In this document: positions 5,830-7,146 of the stretch, piece after piece
Numbering within the stretch: the stretch's first letter is position 1
How the letters are laid out: every line of letters begins with the position of its first letter
DNA from: Aquimarina sp.
GTDB lineage: Bacteria; Bacteroidota; Bacteroidia; Flavobacteriales; Flavobacteriaceae
Reading direction: 5' to 3'
DNA length: 7,146 nt
Assembly (NCBI GenBank): GCA_011524575.1
Contig: WTKB01000059.1
Location: 1 to 7,146, forward strand
Notes under the pieces: model-generated
Databases searched by the model: none
What the model saw: only the letters and a program-made list of their open reading frames with translations
What the model was told of the DNA's origin: nothing
Position numbers and translations under genes: made by a program

Positions 5830-5848
5830 CTTTTTTAAAAAAGTAAAT
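5825..5848. promoter_or_regulatory. Perfect 24-bp palindrome before tyrS
   Basis: ATTTACTTTTTT (5825-5836) is followed directly by its exact reverse complement (5837-5848), which ends 4 nt before the tyrS ATG. It overlaps the candidate -7 element and the expected transcription start and would also cover the ribosome landing site. A dimeric repressor site is possible, as is a weak leader hairpin; an A/T stem with no natural loop would be a poor RNA structure. Chance symmetry in AT-rich DNA is less likely at 12 bp per arm but not excluded. Confidence 0.45.
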
Positions 5849-5852
5849 CATC

Positions 5853-7145
5853 ATGTCAAAAAATTTTATAGAAGAAATTACATGGAGAGGAATGTTACAC
5901 GATGTTATGCCAGGCACCGAGGAACATTTATTGGAAGCTATGCGATCTGCTTATGTGGGTTTCGACCCTACTGCAGATTCCTTACATATTGGAAATTTAG
6001 TACCTATTATGTTGCTTAGTCATTACCAACGTTCAGGTCATCAACCTATCGCTTTGGTAGGTGGAGCTACGGGTATGATTGGAGATCCTTCTGGAAAATC
6101 TTCAGAAAGAAATTTATTGGATGAGGCTACTCTAAGACATAACCAAGAAGCTATCAAAAAACAATTAGGTCGTTTTTTAGATTTTGAGTCGGGACAGGAA
6201 AATGCGGCACTTCTTGTTAATAATTATGATTGGATGAAAGATTTCTCTTTCTTAGATTTTATAAGAGATATCGGAAAACATATCACTGTAAATTACATGA
6301 TGGCAAAAGATTCTGTTAAAAATCGCTTGTCCTCAGATAGTTCAGATGGGATGTCTTTCACAGAATTTACATACCAACTGGTACAGGGTTATGATTTTTT
6401 ATATTTATACCAAAATCATAAAGCTACCCTGCAAATGGGAGGTAGCGATCAGTGGGGTAATATTACTACTGGTACGGAACTTATTCGTAGAATAGGATCA
6501 GGAAAAGGTTATGCGATTACCTGTCCTTTAATTACAAAATCTGACGGTTCTAAATTTGGAAAGTCGGAAGGAGGGAATGTTTGGTTGGATAAAAATAGAA
6601 CTTCTCCTTACAAGTTTTACCAGTATTGGTTGAATAGTAGTGATGAAGATGCCGAGAAGTACATCAAAATATTTACTTTTTTAGACCAACAAACGATCGA
6701 GGATTTAGTTATAAGTCACAAAGAAGCACCACATCAAAGACAACTTCAAAAGCGCCTTGCAGAGGAGATTACTTTAATAGTACACTCTAAAGAAGATTTA
6801 GATAATGCCATTACTGCTTCAGGTATATTATTTGGGAAATCTACAAGTGAAGATCTCAATACATTAGATACACAAACTTTTCTAGATATTTTTGATGGAG
6901 TTCCCAAAGCCGAGATACCACGCAGTGAACTAGGTTCCTTAGGAATTATTGCTGCTCTTGGAGAACGTACTCAGTTTTTAAAATCAAATGGTGAAGCTCG
7001 TAGAGAGTTAAAACAAAATGCAATATCTGTAAATAAAACTAAGGTTAAGGATGATTATTTACTTTCAGATAAAGATCTTATTAATAATCAGTTTATTCTC
7101 CTTCAAAAAGGAAAAAAGAACTATTATTTAATTGTAGTAGTGTAG
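5853..7145 (+). CDS. tyrS: Tyrosine--tRNA ligase (TyrS)
   Basis: Class I aminoacyl-tRNA synthetase that activates tyrosine with ATP and charges tRNA-Tyr in the cytoplasm. The 430-aa length and all landmarks match bacterial Tyr[16 protein letters not shown] (34-48) contains the HIGH-type motif [16 protein letters not shown] follows. [10 protein letters not shown] (194-203) belongs to the tyrosine site, and KFGKS (234-238) is the KMSKS-type ATP loop. The C-terminal roughly 60 residues (from about 370) form an S4 RNA-binding domain. The KFGKS form places it in the main TyrS group rather than TyrZ. The ATG at 5853 gives the usual N-terminus; no Shine-Dalgarno is visible and a perfect palindrome ends 4 nt upstream. 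The stop TAG at 7143-7145 lies one base from the window end, so the gene is complete. It is transcribed divergently from the epimerase gene. Confidence 0.97.
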   Translation: MSKNFIEEITWRGMLHDVMPGTEEHLLEAMRSAYVGFDPTADSLHIGNLVPIMLLSHYQRSGHQPIALVGGATGMIGDPSGKSSERNLLDEATLRHNQEAIKKQLGRFLDFESGQENAALLVNNYDWMKDFSFLDFIRDIGKHITVNYMMAKDSVKNRLSSDSSDGMSFTEFTYQLVQGYDFLYLYQNHKATLQMGGSDQWGNITTGTELIRRIGSGKGYAITCPLITKSDGSKFGKSEGGNVWLDKNRTSPYKFYQYWLNSSDEDAEKYIKIFTFLDQQTIEDLVISHKEAPHQRQLQKRLAEEITLIVHSKEDLDNAITASGILFGKSTSEDLNTLDTQTFLDIFDGVPKAEIPRSELGSLGIIAALGERTQFLKSNGEARRELKQNAISVNKTKVKDDYLLSDKDLINNQFILLQKGKKNYYLIVVV

Positions 7146-7146
7146 T

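Noticed and set aside
5853..7145. Possible truncation of tyrS at the window edge
   Set aside because: The frame ends in TAG at 7143-7145 with a full-length S4 domain, so the gene is complete.

Overview
The window comes from a low-GC member of the Bacteroidota, almost certainly a Flavobacteriaceae-type bacterium. The protein families point there: a SprE/PorW gliding and type IX secretion lipoprotein, a bactofilin, AtpZ and a four-helix membrane protein in that order. The strongly AT-rich intergenic DNA and the absence of clear Shine-Dalgarno sequences agree. It looks chromosomal and mostly housekeeping.

Layout. Bases 1-83 hold the ends of two copies of an interspersed repeat, followed by a strong intrinsic terminator (85-122) for a gene outside the window. 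Bases 123-636 are gene-free, AT-rich and contain several hairpins. Bases 637-3860 form a tight plus-strand operon: sprE/porW (TTG start, lipoprotein), bactofilin and atpZ, with 15- and 11-nt gaps. A 157-bp repeat copy (3899-4055) then separates atpZ from the gene at 4102-4497, a small membrane protein that probably belongs to the same operon. A second 157-bp copy (4525-4681) lies between that gene and a convergent NAD(P)-dependent epimerase/dehydratase-like SDR gene (4689-5714, minus strand). A 138-nt divergent intergenic region with palindromes follows, then a complete tyrS (5853-7145).

The most notable structure is the repeat family. Two complete copies are exactly 157 bp each and start GAGC / end GCTC. 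They have 13-bp terminal inverted repeats of the type GAGCTTGTTTAAA, are imperfectly self-complementary over nearly their whole length, and are flanked by TTA or TAA. They encode no protein, which fits a MITE (miniature inverted-repeat transposable element). The left edge of the window holds a partial copy in opposite orientation plus a second terminus about 29 bp further on, suggesting insertion of one copy inside another.

As I know flavobacterial gene order, sprE-bactofilin-atpZ-small membrane protein normally leads into the F0F1 ATP synthase genes (atpB onward). Here the series stops at a MITE and a convergent unrelated gene follows. MITE-mediated rearrangement is a plausible, testable explanation. 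I see no phage genes, CRISPR array, complete IS element, rRNA or tRNA.
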